Both the position numbers and the translations under genes were made by a program. A stretch of DNA of 34,526 nucleotides, taken from positions 130,816,720-130,851,245 of the forward strand of contig JBOZIK010000001.1 in the NCBI GenBank assembly GCA_051453625.1, written 5' to 3'. The stretch comes from Welwitschia mirabilis. Lineage: Eukaryota > Gnetophyta > Gnetopsida > Welwitschiales. Positions within the stretch are counted from its first letter, which is position 1; each line of letters starts with the position of its first letter. Under the pieces are notes generated by a model. The model ran no database searches. It was not told where the DNA came from and saw nothing but the letters and a program-made list of their open reading frames with translations. Of the stretch, positions 20,296 through 29,840 are shown in pieces.

Positions 20296-21250
20296 TAGGT
20301 ACTCATGAAAAGGAGTAACTTTATTGAGTAAACAATGGAATGGATGTAACCATTAGACCTCTACTCTTTGATGGAATAAACTATGCCTATTGGAATATGA
20401 GGATGTGGGTGTACTTACAATATTTTGAGTTTTAGATATGGTAGAGCATAGAAGAAGGATACTAAAATCCTATGGAGAATGTTACAAATATTGGAGGTAA
20501 CACCATTACTCAAATTAAAAGAATAAAAGACTGGATAGATGAAAAAAAAGTTGCTTTCATGTATGAATCTAAAGCTAAGGATGCAGTTCATTCTACCTTA
20601 CCTATAAAAGATTTCAATTGAATTGCAAGTTACAAGACAAGGCAAGAAATTTGGAATCTTCTGGTTGGAACATCCAAATGCACGTCTATCGTGAAATAAT
20701 CTAAGCTTCTAATTTAGACAAATCAATTCGAGAATCTCAAAATGAACCATGGGAAAGAGTTTATGAGTACTTTACTAAAGTTTTAAATATCGTTAATGCA
20801 ATACATGATATTCCAGAGGATCTTTTAAAAGCAAAGATAATTTAAAAGGTTGTTAGATCACTAATCCTTGATTACAGGCCAAAGACCACAGCTATGGAAG
20901 AATCTAGAGATTTCAATACGATGAAGATAGAAGAACTATGGAGTGCTCTTACAGTGTATGTAATGAATCTCATTCAAGATAAAGCTTTAAAGCAAAAACC
21001 TACTGTAGTTAAGGCAAGCTAACGCATGAATCAGAGATTAAAAGGAAAGATAAAAGAAAAACAAGAAGAATGTGACATTAATGATGAAAGTGGGAAACTT
21101 TCTTTTATTACAAAAAGAGTTAAGACACTTGTAGCACACAAATATAACAAAAGGAAGGACCTTAGAAAACCACCTAGTTTTTCAGCCAAAGGTAAGATAA
21201 AATGTGAGTGTTCTAATGATACTTCTTTTTCTAATATTTAAAAAATAGAA

Positions 21251-21292
21251 TGTTGGGTGTGTGGAGGCTAAGGACATATAGCCTTGGAATGT
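21251..21292 (+). pseudogene. Gag zinc knuckle 1 (CCHC), with internal stop
   Basis: All four metal ligands are present in C-X2-C-X4-H-X4-C spacing: Cys at 21251, Cys at 21260, His at 21275 and Cys at 21290. A TAA at 21269-21271 replaces the residue before Gly-His, usually Lys or Arg. The knuckle normally binds RNA. Confidence 0.85.
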
Positions 21293-21916
21293 CCTAGTAC
21301 TGATATGTTATAGGATAAAGAACAAAAGAAAGAGATAAAGAAAAAGAAATCATTCTTTATAAGATGGGATGATGATGAAGAAGCAATAGAAGAAGAAACA
21401 TTCAATAATAAGAAAGCATATCTTTCATACATGGTCATTGCACATCTTCAAGAAGAAGATGATAAGATTGAAGAAGAGTATGTTTTAGATAGCAAAGACG
21501 ATTCAGGTATGAGTATTAAAGAAAAGTATATTACAATTTATGAAGAATTTAATAAACTATAAAAATTATACACTAAAATGAAAAATCTACTTTATACTCA
21601 TGAAGAAGTATTAAAACAAGAAAAGAATGCTTGCAAAAATTTATCCTCTAAAAACTTAGCTCTTAAAGTTGAGGTTGGCAGACTAATGTGTGTTTTGTAG
21701 GATGTAAGATAAGAGCTTTCAGATTTAAAGAAAATCATTGAAAGATTTACACAAGGTAAAGAAACTTTAAATATCATGCTTAGATAAAGCAGAAATCTAA
21801 ATGACAAGAGTGGCTTGGGATACAATGCAGAGACAACCAAAACTTTATCCCCTCTATTCGAAAGGTGGAATTATAAACAAAGGTATGAGTATTTGGCATA
21901 TACAAATAACATCATT

Positions 21917-21958
21917 TACAACTATTGTCATAACAGAGATTACTATCATTATAGTTGT
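21917..21958 (+). pseudogene. Gag zinc knuckle 2, two ligands mutated
   Basis: In the same frame as knuckle 1 the spacing C-X2-C-X4-H-X4-C is kept, but the first Cys (21917) and the His (21941) both read Tyr (TAC). Each is one transition from TGC or CAC. The remaining ligands, Cys at 21926 and Cys at 21956, are intact. Confidence 0.7.
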
Positions 21959-22080
21959 CTAGTAAATTTAAAGAGAGATACTACACTAATAATGCCAAAA
22001 ATGATAAATTGGTACATCCTTTTGTGCAAGACAGACCAAGGAAAGTTTAGATACCAAAAGCAAAATCAAATCTTAGGACT

Positions 22081-22170
22081 AAGAAGAAGCATACTTGGCA
22101 CATTGGGAATGGGTACTCAAGGCACAACAATGGTATTATAACTCAATGCAATAGTGATCTATTTGATAAA
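22081..22170 (+). pseudogene. copia protease remnant
   Basis: Frame 22081 reads TWHIGNGYSRHNNG, collinear with the plant copia protease active-site block in which Trp, the catalytic Asp-Ser-Gly, and Ser-Arg-His are conserved. Trp (22096), Gly (22111), Ser-Arg-His (22117-22125) and the final Gly remain, but the catalytic Asp is Gly (GGG, 22105-22107) and the Ser is Asn. It follows Gag by a one-base frame change. The rest of the protease is not recognisable. Confidence 0.7.
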
Positions 22171-22976
22171 AAGAATATAAAATCTCAAAGCACTGAAGCA
22201 TATACTAATTCATACAAGAAATTCGAGATTGGACATTACTCAACCAGATAAGTAATCAAGTAAAATCCTTAATTTCTCAACTCCACATTGTATTTAACTT
22301 ATGAGTTAAGATTGCAATTAGATGTAGTCGGTATAGTAAAAAGGTAAAAATTATATGTGTGAGTTATATCTTTTTTGAAGTATTATTATGTTTATAATAG
22401 TCTTAGATCTTATTGAAGAAAATCTAGAACTTTCATTACAAATGTCTTTAGTTTTGTAGATGTCTCTTATAAAGATGTCTTAAGATCTATAGACATCTTG
22501 AAAGCAAACGTCTTGAGTTTAACTGATGTCTTGAAAGGACAGGTACATTATTTTATCCTTTCAAATTAAATGTCTTAAGTTTTGTAAACATCTTGGTAGC
22601 AGAAAAAAGTATTAGAAAATTTTTAATAGAAGAGGCCTTGAGATTTATAGATATCTATTTTTTACATTTTAGACATCTTCTAGTTTGTAGAATTTTTTAT
22701 TGTACTATTACAAAAATAAAAATGTATGAAAAGCTAGGGTTTTGACCCTTTTTAATAGTACAAAAGAATGTCAAATCTTATTTTCAAGTCTCCACTTAAC
22801 ACATGTATCTCTCAGGTGATTTTTCCAAGCTTCTTTAATTAGATTTCTTTGGCAAGACATCTTGGATCCATGACATCTCAACAACAAGCAAGAATAGGGT
22901 TTTCTCTTGAAACAAGTGCATTTTCATAAGTTTCTTGAGCTATGCATTTCTTAGTTTTTCGATCTATTTAGCAAAC
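22171..22976 (+). other. non-coding interval between protease remnant and second reading frame
   Basis: About 800 bases where integrase and reverse transcriptase would be expected, with no trace of either. Between 22440 and 22690 there is a dense cluster of about ten AGAYRTCT-type motifs, including ACGTCT at 22508, identical in kind to those of the LTRs. This may mark an internal deletion that fused LTR-derived or leader sequence here. Confidence 0.6.
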
Positions 22977-24017
22977 ATGGCTAGAAGAAAGACAATAGAA
23001 ACCTCTAGAGAAAAGAAGCAAGTCTCAAAACACTAGGGATGTCAGTATGAACCTCAGTTCTATCATGAGATAATAGAAAGAAGGTTCAAAACTTGGTCCA
23101 AAAACTCTATTAATTTAGAAAGAACTCTTATTATTTAGAAGAAATATAGAGATCAACTGATGAGTTACTTCATTTAGCTTAGTTGGGAGATGATCGTGCA
23201 ACTAGTTTAGTCCATCCCAAATCTAGTGGTAACAGAGTTCTATGCAAATATTCATGAAATTGATGATAGCATGAGTGCCTTTCAAACACAGTTCTAGAGT
23301 TGTCAGTGTGTCTCGATGTAGTATGAGCAATGTTCTTTTTGTGCATAGTAGAATAAACTTTATTGAGAACATTAAAAGAAAGGATATGGTACCAAATGCC
23401 TCAATCCTCAGTTTGGTAACTTTCTACAATATTTTGCTTAGAGGAGGCAGCCAAAGTTATTGCAAACCCATGTAGACTTTCATTGTATATTGTTTACTCA
23501 CTAGCCTACAGATAGATTTGAGTTTTGTTCTAGGAATGGATATCATCTCGTTGTTTCACAAGGTATAAACTTTTAGTCACCATTATCTTATAGCTTAATT
23601 ATTAGTGGTGCAAACATTTTAGTGTCATAGGTTAACCTTATCTATTAGAAGAAACCATTGGCAGTGCCACTAGGTGAGGGCATAATTAGAAGGATACCTC
23701 AGTATCAATGTTTATTTTCTACTGCTACTTATAACTCTTTGTCAGTAATAAAGGGATTAAAGGTTATTACAAAAACGACAGGCAAAATTGGAAGAAATAT
23801 CTTAACACTTAAGAAACACAGATCCACTGCAAGTAAAGGCGAGGCATTAGTAGAGAGTTGGGAATCCATGAGGACTCCAACATGGTCAAACTTAGTGGAG
23901 GAGCTGGAAGAAGAAGAAGCAGGACATTCAACCCTATTTGGCACTAGTCATAACACAAATAGGATAGAAGACAATGAATTCTCAAAGGAGTCTTCTACAT
24001 ATGTAGTACAAGCTTAA
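22977..24017 (+). pseudogene. decayed frame resembling the 'putative plant transposon protein' domain
   Basis: The ATG at 22977 opens a basic start (MARRKTIETSREKKQ). In the same frame come LVVTEFYANIHEIDD and, from 23658, a 119-codon stretch ending in an acidic run (LEEEEAGH). The middle (23275-23562) continues in another frame with FYNILLRGG and IVYCLLTSLQIDLSF. The 'V-EFYAN' motif, the 'N-LLRGG' block and the 'Y-LL-----I-L' helix are in the order seen in a domain widespread in plant repeat-encoded proteins (Pfam calls it putative plant transposon protein). Its biochemical role is unknown. Many stops and at least two frameshifts kill it. It occupies the position of pol/env in this element. 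The family assignment is from memory of the motif pattern. Confidence 0.5.
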
Positions 24018-24574
24018 GGGAAGTACCAGACTCCCACAGTGGTACATGTGTAAAAGAGCAGGAGGGTTCAGGTCCTTCATAAAAGATGCCAACATAGTAG
24101 GCGATAAAGATTGAGATCTCAGATGCATCACCTCTCATCTTTCATCGTTCACATTGTAAGATCTCTTTCCTCCGTTCTACATAACAACCATTACCATATC
24201 CCATAGTTCAGTCACCACCACCTGCACCTTCTTCACCTCTAGTGCATTCACGATCACCACTACCTTCTCACATAGAGCTTATTCAAGTAGAACCTCTTTC
24301 ATCAGTATAACTACCACCCACTTTTATAGAGATGTCACTATCAGTTTCTTCGAGTATCACTTCTTAAATGTATCAACATATAAGGAGACAGGTCTTTGAG
24401 GGCACTGGTGAAACATCATAATGCCCTTCTAGGAATAAGCACACTTCACCTCCTACTTCCTCATCATCATATACCCAGCCAACCTCTACCACCCATGACA
24501 GTGATGAAAAAAAGCTAAGGTGAGCATTACTTAGGTGATTTAGTTCCTAGTGATTAGAGCCTTTTTTTATGTCC
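24018..24574 (+). other. Ser/Pro/His-rich coding-like tail before the first polypurine tract
   Basis: The sequence is rich in CACC, CCTC and TCA triplets (24180-24500), so every frame gives Pro-, Ser- or His-rich text. This is typical of a low-complexity tail encoded after the preceding frame. Stops are frequent and no domain is visible. Confidence 0.4.
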
Positions 24575-24587
24575 AAAAAGGGGGAGA
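24575..24587 (+). other. upstream polypurine tract
   Basis: AAAAAGGGGGAGA is the same 13 bases as the tract that abuts the 3' LTR, lying about 750 bases upstream of it. Extra polypurine tracts are a known feature of Sirevirus elements. Confidence 0.8.
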
Positions 24588-25320
24588 AATATGTGGTAAA
24601 TCCTTGGAAGGTTAATTGAACAAGATAGCTTTCAGGTTGAGGACACTTTATTAGGCTTGAAGTTCTTGATTATAAGAATTTGGATTGCATTCATGAGTGT
24701 CACTAATGTTATTACTGATTTCTCTTCAATATTTTGGTATACATTCTTGTTAACTGACATGTCTTATCATTCCAGCTTGTTAATACATATTTTTATGAAT
24801 GACATACTATTTGTCTTAATATTATGCTTTTGTTAGCACCTTTTTTTAATGCTTTACTCTGATCATTTATCAATTAAAATTCTTTTGTACATTTTCTATA
24901 CAATCTTACTCTAATACTTATTCACTATCATTTCCATGAGTACATTCTTTATGATAAAGTGTTGGCATACAATTCAATTTCATGCTCTAAAATATGGCAG
25001 ATTACCATTAGTATATTTCAATTAAGAGACTGTCAAGTGTTTTCTTTATGCATCAATTTTTCATGCATATTTGAATGGCAGACATCATGAGTTATCATCT
25101 CCTTTTGTATATTTAGCTATTTTCTCAAATGATTCTAAATTGTATCTTATTCTAGTTCTTCAAGTGGTATATGTCTATATGCTTTCATCTTATTTCAAGT
25201 AGTGGATATCATGATTATTGCAACTAGTGATTATGTGCATTTCTCTAAAATAAAAATCTCTAATTTCAATTGATTAGTTGAGATTGCACTAATGAGATTT
25301 ACCAAGTTTTTGACATCATT
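24588..25320 (+). other. AT-rich non-coding region between polypurine tracts
   Basis: No coding signal. Such a spacer between repeated polypurine tracts and the 3' LTR is normal for Sirevirus-type elements. Confidence 0.6.
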
Positions 25321-25334
25321 AAAAAGGGGGAGAT
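25321..25334 (+). other. polypurine tract abutting the 3' LTR
   Basis: AAAAAGGGGGAGAT ends exactly where TATTGGTAAATC begins. In the canonical junction the next bases would be TGTTGG, which defines the LTR start used for all three copies. Confidence 0.9.
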
Positions 25335-26419
25335 TATTGGTAAATCTAGTTTTGATGATTCCACTTATCAAACATTTTTGTGTCATTATGTAGACAGGTC
25401 ATTATAGGAAAATTAGATCTTGAAAGACAATAACTAATGAAAACGATTATATGCTAAAACTAAAAAACCAATTGTTTGAAGACGTCTACAAAATTAAAGA
25501 CATCTTAAGTGAAGATGTCTGGAAAGTTGAAGATGTCTTGTATGTAGTGAAGTTCAAATCAAAGGCTAAAAGATGACTAGTGTATTCAAGATGACTATGC
25601 TAAAAGTTGAACTTGACACAATTAAATATGTTTACATGTTTGAAGACATCTATACTGAGTTGAAACAGGTAATAGAATCAATTTGTTTTTTGACTAATAT
25701 CTTATGTTTCAAGGGAACAATGAACTAGTACATTATAGATTAGTGATTAGAAAGGTTTAAGGATACTACAGAGCAAAATTCATCAATATTTGGGCTAGTT
25801 AACTAAAGACATCTACAAGGTGAAGATGTCTGATTGTGAGTAGATGTATACAAAAGTAAAGACATCTTAAACCAAAAATCACATCAATTAAAAGTGAAGT
25901 TACGTGCCCAAAGCATAGACGTTGGTTATCCATTCCACAGTGGTTACATAATTAAATAGTTATCTTCTAAGCTCAAACAGCTAGATCTTATTAAACCTTA
26001 TAAATCCTTGACATCATGAATCAAAGAAGAAACTTTTAGCACCACATTAAATCAAACAAATATATAGATCTTTAAATACATGAGTGAAGGGAACCTCTCA
26101 TTAAAAAATCAAAGGATTTATTAGCAAGGAGCTAGCATTGCTTTCATATTCTGGTATTGGATCTTTGTTGCTATTATTCTTCATTCATACTTATGTTAAC
26201 TACAATAACATCAAGGAGCAAAAATATTCATTAAAGCAATATCTTCAGGCTTGTTGTTGTATGGTATTTTTTATTATACATTGTGGATGATCTTATTTTT
26301 GAATATTCTTGTAAGTCCATTCCTGAATATCAAACATTTTGTAAGGAATTCCTTATAAGGGTGTGCATTTAAGATAGTGTCTGTGAGTAGTTATTTGATA
26401 TAAGATTATTGTTTAGCTA

Positions 26420-27355
26420 GAAAACCATTATTCCCATGTGAGGATAGAGTACTACCTTGCGAGGAGACACTCATTATTGCAAATGATTATGGCATGCCTG
26501 TAACAACAACTGTTTTCTTAAGAGAGAAAGAGTGTTGCCTTGCAAGGAGACTCTCACTATTGTAAAGATTTGTGGTGTACCTATGAAAANNNNNNNNNNN
26601 NNNNNNNNNNNNNNNNNNNNNNNNNNNNNNNNNNNNNNNNNNNNNNNNNNNNNNNNNNNNNNNNNNNNNNNNNNNNNNNNNNNNNNNNNNNNNNNNNNNN
26701 NNNNNNNNNNNNNNNNNNNNNNNNNNNNNNNNNNNNNNNNNNNNNNNNNNNNNNNNNNNNNNNNNNNNNNNNNNNNNNNNNNNNNNNNNNNNNNNNNNNN
26801 NNNNNNNNNNNNNNNNNNNNNNNNNNNNNNNNNNNNNNNNNNNNNNNNNNNNNNNNNNNNNNNNNNNNNNNNNNNNNNNNNNNNNNNNNNNNNNNNNNNN
26901 NNNNNNNNNNNNNNNNNNNNNNNNNNNNNNNNNNNNNNNNNNNNNNNNNNNNNNNNNNNNNNNNNNNNNNNNNNNNNNNNNNNNNNNNNNNNNNNNNNNN
27001 NNNNNNNNNNNNNNNNNNNNNNNNNNNNNNNNNNNNNNNNNNNNNNNNNNNNNNNNNNNNNNNNNNNNNNNNNNNNNNNNNNNNNNNNNNNNNNNNNNNN
27101 NNNNNNNNNNAAAGAGTGTTGCCTTGCAAGGAGACTCTCACTATTGTAAAGATTTGTGGTGTACCTATGAAAACCACTATTTCCTTAAGGGGAAGAGAGT
27201 ATTACCTTGTGAGGAGACTCTTACTATTGTAAAGGTTCGTGGTGTGTCTATGAAAACCACTGTTCCCTTAAGGACAAGAGAGTGCTACCTTGCAAGGAGA
27301 CTCTCATGCATTGTAAGTTTAGTGTCACATTAGAAAACCACTATTTTCTTGTGGG
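26420..27355 (+). repeat. 83-bp minisatellite within the 3' LTR, expanded and interrupted by a gap
   Basis: About two units are visible left of the gap and three to four right of it. The 63 bases before the gap (26527-26589) equal the 63 bases after it (27111-27173), and the two lie 584 positions apart, close to seven units. Long open frames crossing the N run are artefacts. Confidence 0.9.
26590..27110. other. 521-base sequence gap inside the minisatellite
   Basis: A run of N characters embedded in the tandem repeat, as expected where an assembler could not span identical units. Confidence 0.95.
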
Positions 27356-27535
27356 TCAAGAATATCTGAAGGTATGAGTAAAAGTTATCCTCTGTGTGTA
27401 GACGTGCCTAGGTTGGAGAACCACATTATCTTCGCAAGATGTATTATCATTGTGCATTTCCATTTTGTTATTCTTTTGAATTTTTTTATTTGATGGAACT
27501 CATTCATCCCTCCCCTTTGAGCCCAATGATCCTGA

Positions 27536-27540
27536 CTATC
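27536..27540. repeat. target-site duplication, right copy (CTATC)
   Basis: Matches 18748-18752 and joins directly to ATAATTG of the original locus, a few bases before the minisatellite at 27555. Confidence 0.8.
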
Positions 27541-27554
27541 ATAATTGTTGGAAC

Positions 27555-29190
27555 TATTACAACTGTGATGTCAGACCTGTAGAGAGGTAAATGTGATATA
27601 AGGCGTAGGAGACAAGAAAGTGTAACATAAAAACTTGAACCTCAAAATGGTGACATCAAGCATGGGAAAAATTAAGTGCAATGTCATGCCTAGGAGATAA
27701 GCAAGGGTAATGTTAAACCTTGGAGTAGTACACTACGACGTCAAGCCTGGGAAGAGGCAAGTATAACATTAAGCCTATGGGATAGGAAAGTGTAACATAA
27801 GATCTTAAAAGTGGTAAATGCAATGATAGGCCTAGGAAGAGGTAAGTGTGATGTCAAGCCTAGGGGATAGGCAAGTATGATGTTAGATCTTAGAGGTGAT
27901 AACTATCATGATAGGTCTAGAAAAAGGCAAGATTAACATTAAGACTGGGAGATATGAAAGTATGATGTCAGACCTTGAAGGTGATAACTACAATGATAGG
28001 CTTGAAAGGAGGTAAGCATGATGTTAGGCCTAGAAAAGAGGCAAGTGTGATGTTAGACCTTGGAGGTGGTAATTATGATGATAGGCCTGTGAAGAGACAA
28101 CTGTAACATCAGGCCTAGGGGAAACCAAGTGTAACATCAGATCATAGAGGTGATAATCTATGACATCGGCTTTCGACCGTGACATTAGACCTTAATGGCT
28201 AAGTGCAATGGTGGACTTTAGAGTCTAGGTATAACTTTAACCCAAAACTGTGATGTTAGACTTTTATAACCAAGTATGACATCAGGATTCAATTGACCAA
28301 GTGTAATGTCAGGCTTCAAGTGATGAAGTGCGATGTCAAGCTTCCATTGGCTAAGTGCGATGTAAGGCTTTAATCGATTAAGTGCAATATCAAGTTTCAA
28401 ATATGATGTTAAACTTCATAACCAAGTGTGATATCAGACATTAGCTAGCCAAGTGCAATGATAGATTCCAACTACAACATCAAACTTCTATGATCAAGTG
28501 TAACATTAGACTTTAGTTGGTCAAGTATGACATCAAGCTTTAGTTGACCAAGTAAGACATTAGGTTCCAACTACAATGTTAGACTTTTGTAACTGAGTGT
28601 AACATAAAATTTTAGTTGACCAAGTGCAACGTCAATCTTCTATTAGCCAAGTGCAATGTCAGGTTTCAGTTGGTCAAGTGCAACATTAGGTTTCAACTAT
28701 AATGCCAAACTTTTGCAACTAGCTATAATGTCAAACTTTAGTTGGCAAAGTCTAATGTTAGGTTTCAACTGTAACTTTAAACTTCTATGACCAAGTGTAA
28801 CATCATACTTCACTTGATTAAGTGCAATGTTAGGCTTTAGTCAGTCAAGTGGGACATCAAGTTTCATCTATGACATCCGAATTCTATGACAAAGTATGAT
28901 ATCAGACTTCAATTTGCTAAATGTAATGTCCAGTTATAACTATGACATCAGACTTCTATGGCCACGTATGACCTCAAACTTCAGTTAGTCAAGTGTAATG
29001 TTGGGTTTTAACTATGATGTTAGACTTCTATAACCAAATGTGATGTCAAACTTTAGTTTGCTGAGTGCGATGTCAAGCTTTAATTGACTAAGTGAGATGT
29101 TAGGTTTTAATTACGACATCAGACTTCTATAACCAAGTGTAACATTAGGTGTGGACTCTTAACTATGACATCAAATTTATGGCCAAATGT
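27555..29190. repeat. degenerate minisatellite array (about 27-28-bp units, higher-order)
   Basis: Nearly every unit contains a core such as GATGTCAG, GACATCAG or AACATTAG, preceded by CAAGTG. Two zones are visible. From 27555 to about 28150 units alternate in triplets of about 85 bases (CCTAGGGGATAGGCAAG, CTTGGAGGTGGTAA, GATAGGCCTAGGAAGAGG types). From about 28150 to 29190 units follow the pattern CAAGTGCAATGTCAGGCTTC then AGTTGAC, with a shorter unit (ACTTCTATGACCAAG) inserted periodically. On the minus strand a 27-base unit stays in frame and yields a repeating LKPDIALGQ-like nonapeptide (60 codons at 28218-28400). That is a by-product, since frames break often. Confidence 0.9.
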
Positions 29191-29824
29191 GATATTGGAT
29201 GTGGGCCTATAATTGAGATTAACTGATGTTGACTACTATTAACTTAGGCTAATAAAGACATATCTTCACTATTTTGGTTATAAGTTTTATGTACAGAGTT
29301 GAAAAGCTTATTACAACCCTATTTTGAAAAGATTATGAATGTCCTGATAATGGCAAAAGGAAGTGAAACTTTCTTTGATCTAGATTTTTCTTTAAATTCT
29401 ATCTATAAATTTCTTAAAATTAGCTATCTTTGTAATCATACCCAAAAGTTTTAGTAATTTGTACTACTATTTTAATCATAATTTCCTTATATGAAATTTA
29501 TTTTTAGTTCTGTTTAATTCTATACCTTCTTATTTTTATGTTCTTCAATTTTGTATATAATTATTCTTACTGCTATACTAATTTCTATCTGGTTTATATA
29601 GAATAACTAGAAAACTTACATCTTTCTACAAATAAGTCTAAGGTGGACATGGCTTATTTGACTTCCTTCAAGTTCCTTCCTTACTTTGATGTATTTCTTT
29701 TCTATTTTTTAAATTTTTGTACTATCGATTTTGATCTTAATAAAAATTAGGTGTTTATTATGAAATCTATCTTTTATATTTTCTTCTATTTGGATCTTTG
29801 AAAGATAGCAGTTTACAATCTTCA
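29191..29824. other. AT-rich non-coding region
   Basis: No gene seen. If the minus-strand LTR at 29841-30161 belongs to an element, this would be its untranslated leader, read leftward. Confidence 0.5.
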
Positions 29825-29826
29825 CA

Positions 29827-29838
29827 GCTCTAATACCA
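29827..29838 (-). other. primer-binding site on the minus strand
   Basis: The minus strand reads TGGTATTAGAGC, one transition from the initiator-Met site, and lies two bases from the LTR end ACATTACA. This indicates a retroelement running leftward. Confidence 0.75.
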
Positions 29839-29840
29839 AT

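Larger units (their letters stand above)
11771..21010. repeat. segmental tandem duplication, unit B
   Basis: Second copy of the segment at about 2136-11735, in the same orientation and order. Differences from unit A include a 183-bp deletion at 12996-13002, an additional CpG-rich segment of about 108 bp (12714-12822), loss of the AAT expansion, and loss of about 90 bases right of the gap at 15230-15239. Unit B alone continues into the rest of the copia element. Confidence 0.9.
20305..22080 (+). pseudogene. copia gag polyprotein pseudogene (UBN2-type Gag with two zinc knuckles)
   Basis: Gag packages element RNA into virus-like particles. Here an ATG at 20305 is followed by the plant copia Gag start RPLLFDGINYAYWNMRMWV (from 20355, one frame), the middle part (SLPIKDFN-like text, TRQEIWNLLVG), then a shift near 20740 to a second frame that holds EYFTKVLNIVNAIHDIPEDL, the TAMEES motif and the stretch of 71 codons at 21026-21241. 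The same frame continues through a zinc knuckle at 21251, an acidic linker (WDDDEEAIEEE), a coiled-coil-like part, the DKSGLGYN motif at about 21801, and a second knuckle at 21917. There are at least ten in-frame stops. The order matches copia Gag throughout. It is a dead gene, but unusually legible. Confidence 0.85.
18753..27535 (+). mobile_element. full-length but decayed, non-autonomous Sirevirus-like Ty1/copia retrotransposon
   Basis: The element spans 8.78 kb with two LTRs, an initiator-Met primer site, a gag pseudogene with copia zinc knuckles, a copia protease remnant and two copies of the polypurine tract AAAAAGGGGGAGA upstream of the 3' LTR. Multiple polypurine tracts, a TGTTGG-like LTR start and long LTRs with repeated short palindromes are known traits of the Sirevirus lineage. 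I found no integrase or reverse transcriptase motifs: only about 800 bases separate the protease remnant from the next reading frame. That frame (22977-24017) resembles the plant 'putative plant transposon protein' domain. The element is thus a gag-bearing derivative that would have needed enzymes in trans. The LTRs differ by roughly 15 percent by eye, so it is old. Confidence 0.85.
25335..27535 (+). repeat. copia 3' LTR with sequence gap
   Basis: Homologous to 18753-20282. It is longer (2201 positions) because of 521 N positions and extra copies of the 83-bp minisatellite. It ends GATCCTGA, one base different from the TCA end of the 5' LTR. It lacks about 30 bases that the other two LTRs share, and keeps an intact AGACGTCT at 25480-25487. 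Confidence 0.9.

Noticed and set aside
22171-22976. Hidden integrase or reverse transcriptase
   Set aside because: No zinc-binding HHCC pattern, no DDE spacing and no YVDD-type motif found in the conceptual frames; the stretch is also too short for pol.
26532-27232. Three open frames of about 200 codons
   Set aside because: They consist almost wholly of N-derived unknown residues across the gap and of minisatellite sequence.
27555-29190. CRISPR-like array
   Set aside because: Repeats are contiguous and degenerate with no unique spacers of constant length, and the setting is a plant nuclear genome; it is a minisatellite.
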